A DNA stretch of 64,000 nucleotides from Arthrobacter sp. 31Y (GTDB lineage Bacteria > Actinomycetota > Actinomycetes > Actinomycetales > Micrococcaceae): NCBI RefSeq assembly GCF_000526335.1, contig NZ_JAFW01000001.1, positions 1,736,001-1,800,000 on the forward strand, given 5' to 3'. The first letter of the stretch is position 1, and the number at the start of each line of letters is the position of its first letter. Of the stretch, positions 63,697 through 64,000 are shown one piece after another. Under the pieces are notes generated by a model that ran no database searches, had not been told where the DNA came from, and saw only the letters and a program-made list of their open reading frames with translations. A program made the translations under genes and the position numbers.

Positions 63697-64000
63697 GTGG
63701 AACTCGAGAAGGATCAAGCAGGGGAAGCCGCCCGGCACAAGGGGTCGCCGGAAGAAGGACTGAGTACCGCCGAGGTTGCCGAGAGGGTGGCAGCCGGACA
63801 GACCAACGCGTTTGTCCAGGACACCAGCCGCAGCGTCTGGAGCATCGTCCGTGCCAATGTGCTCACCCTGTTCAACGGCATCATCCTGGCCTGCTTCATC
63901 GTCCTCTTCGCGATCGGCCGCTGGCAGGATGCGCTCTTCGGATTCAGCGCGATAGCGAACGCGGTCATCGGCAGCGTCCAGGAATACCGGGCAAAGCGGG
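63697..64000 (+). CDS. Cation-transporting P-type ATPase, CtpE-like (N-terminus only)
   Basis: The first 101 residues of a P-type ATPase that continues past the window. After a 20-residue acidic tail it reads GLSTAEVAERVAAGQTNAFV, then VRANVLTLFNGIILACF as the first membrane helix, and AIANAVIGSVQEYRAKR. This start is typical of actinobacterial CtpE/MgtA-like calcium or metal ATPases. GTG 63697 follows GGGGG with a 6-base spacing. The catalytic DKTGT lies outside the window, so ion specificity cannot be read. Confidence 0.8.
   Translation, partial: MELEKDQAGEAARHKGSPEEGLSTAEVAERVAAGQTNAFVQDTSRSVWSIVRANVLTLFNGIILACFIVLFAIGRWQDALFGFSAIANAVIGSVQEYRAKR

Overview
The window is high-GC DNA in the style of a soil actinobacterium of the Arthrobacter/Paenarthrobacter group. 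The evidence is the dnaK-grpE-dnaJ-hspR order with HAIR operators, several carbohydrate ABC importers without their own ATPase, TAT and lipoprotein exports, and frequent ATGA/TGATG gene overlaps. Most of it is accessory carbohydrate catabolism arranged as separate regulated islands, interrupted by a conserved heat-shock operon. All functions are read from sequence motifs and remembered families; no database search was run.

Layout. (1) 1-11.8 kb: a polysaccharide island. Leftward: a heparinase II/III-like protein, a DeoR/LacI hybrid regulator and a DUF2264 protein cut by the window edge. Rightward: D-2-hydroxyacid dehydrogenase, sugar ABC importer, YesL/DUF624 protein and GH35 beta-galactosidase. 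A 32-bp-period repeat array and a terminator follow. (2) 12-18.2 kb: a small lipoprotein; agmatine deiminase plus amidase, divergent from a TetR gene across a perfect operator; several small membrane or hypothetical proteins. (3) 18.2-22.5 kb: hspR, dnaJ-like, grpE and dnaK. (4) 22.7-30.1 kb: a RelA/SpoT-domain gene with a small partner, DUF817, DUF2236, a TetR/SDR divergon, a CPBP protease and a PhyH/AraC pair. (5) 30.2-41.1 kb: a sulfated amino-sugar type island with a TAT-exported beta-propeller, ROK regulator, D-2-hydroxyacid dehydrogenase, sulfatase, ABC importer, Gfo/Idh oxidoreductase and NagB. (6) 41.2-53.97 kb: a sulfoquinovose (sulfoglycolysis, sulfo-EMP type) cluster. (7) 54-64 kb: a DHFR-like protein, a broken YhcG-type nuclease, then a third island with hybrid regulator, second beta-propeller, ABC importer and hydroxyacid dehydrogenase, and the start of a P-type ATPase.

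The centrepiece is region 6. The isomerase at 41348 matches E. coli YihS at the catalytic positions, with R55, H176, H248 and H383 at the same residue numbers. The kinase and aldolase match YihV and YihT. A Gfo/Idh-fold protein is a good candidate for a GH188 NAD-dependent sulfoquinovosidase. An ABC importer, a sulfolactaldehyde dehydrogenase candidate and a TauE-type exporter complete uptake, cleavage, isomerisation, phosphorylation, C3-C3 cleavage, oxidation to sulfolactate and export. A 66-aa cysteine-containing protein and a phosphohexomutase extend the cluster. Three copies of a GTGTTG-N6-CAACAY-like operator mark its promoters, and a nearly identical 62-bp palindromic terminator sits at each end.

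Regions 1, 5 and 7 look like variations on one theme: a paralogous D-2-hydroxyacid dehydrogenase of an unusual subfamily with a sugar importer, and in two of them a secreted beta-propeller. One dehydrogenase has lost its catalytic Glu. A 10-bp tandem TGTYTGAAAA-type motif precedes several of these transcription units.
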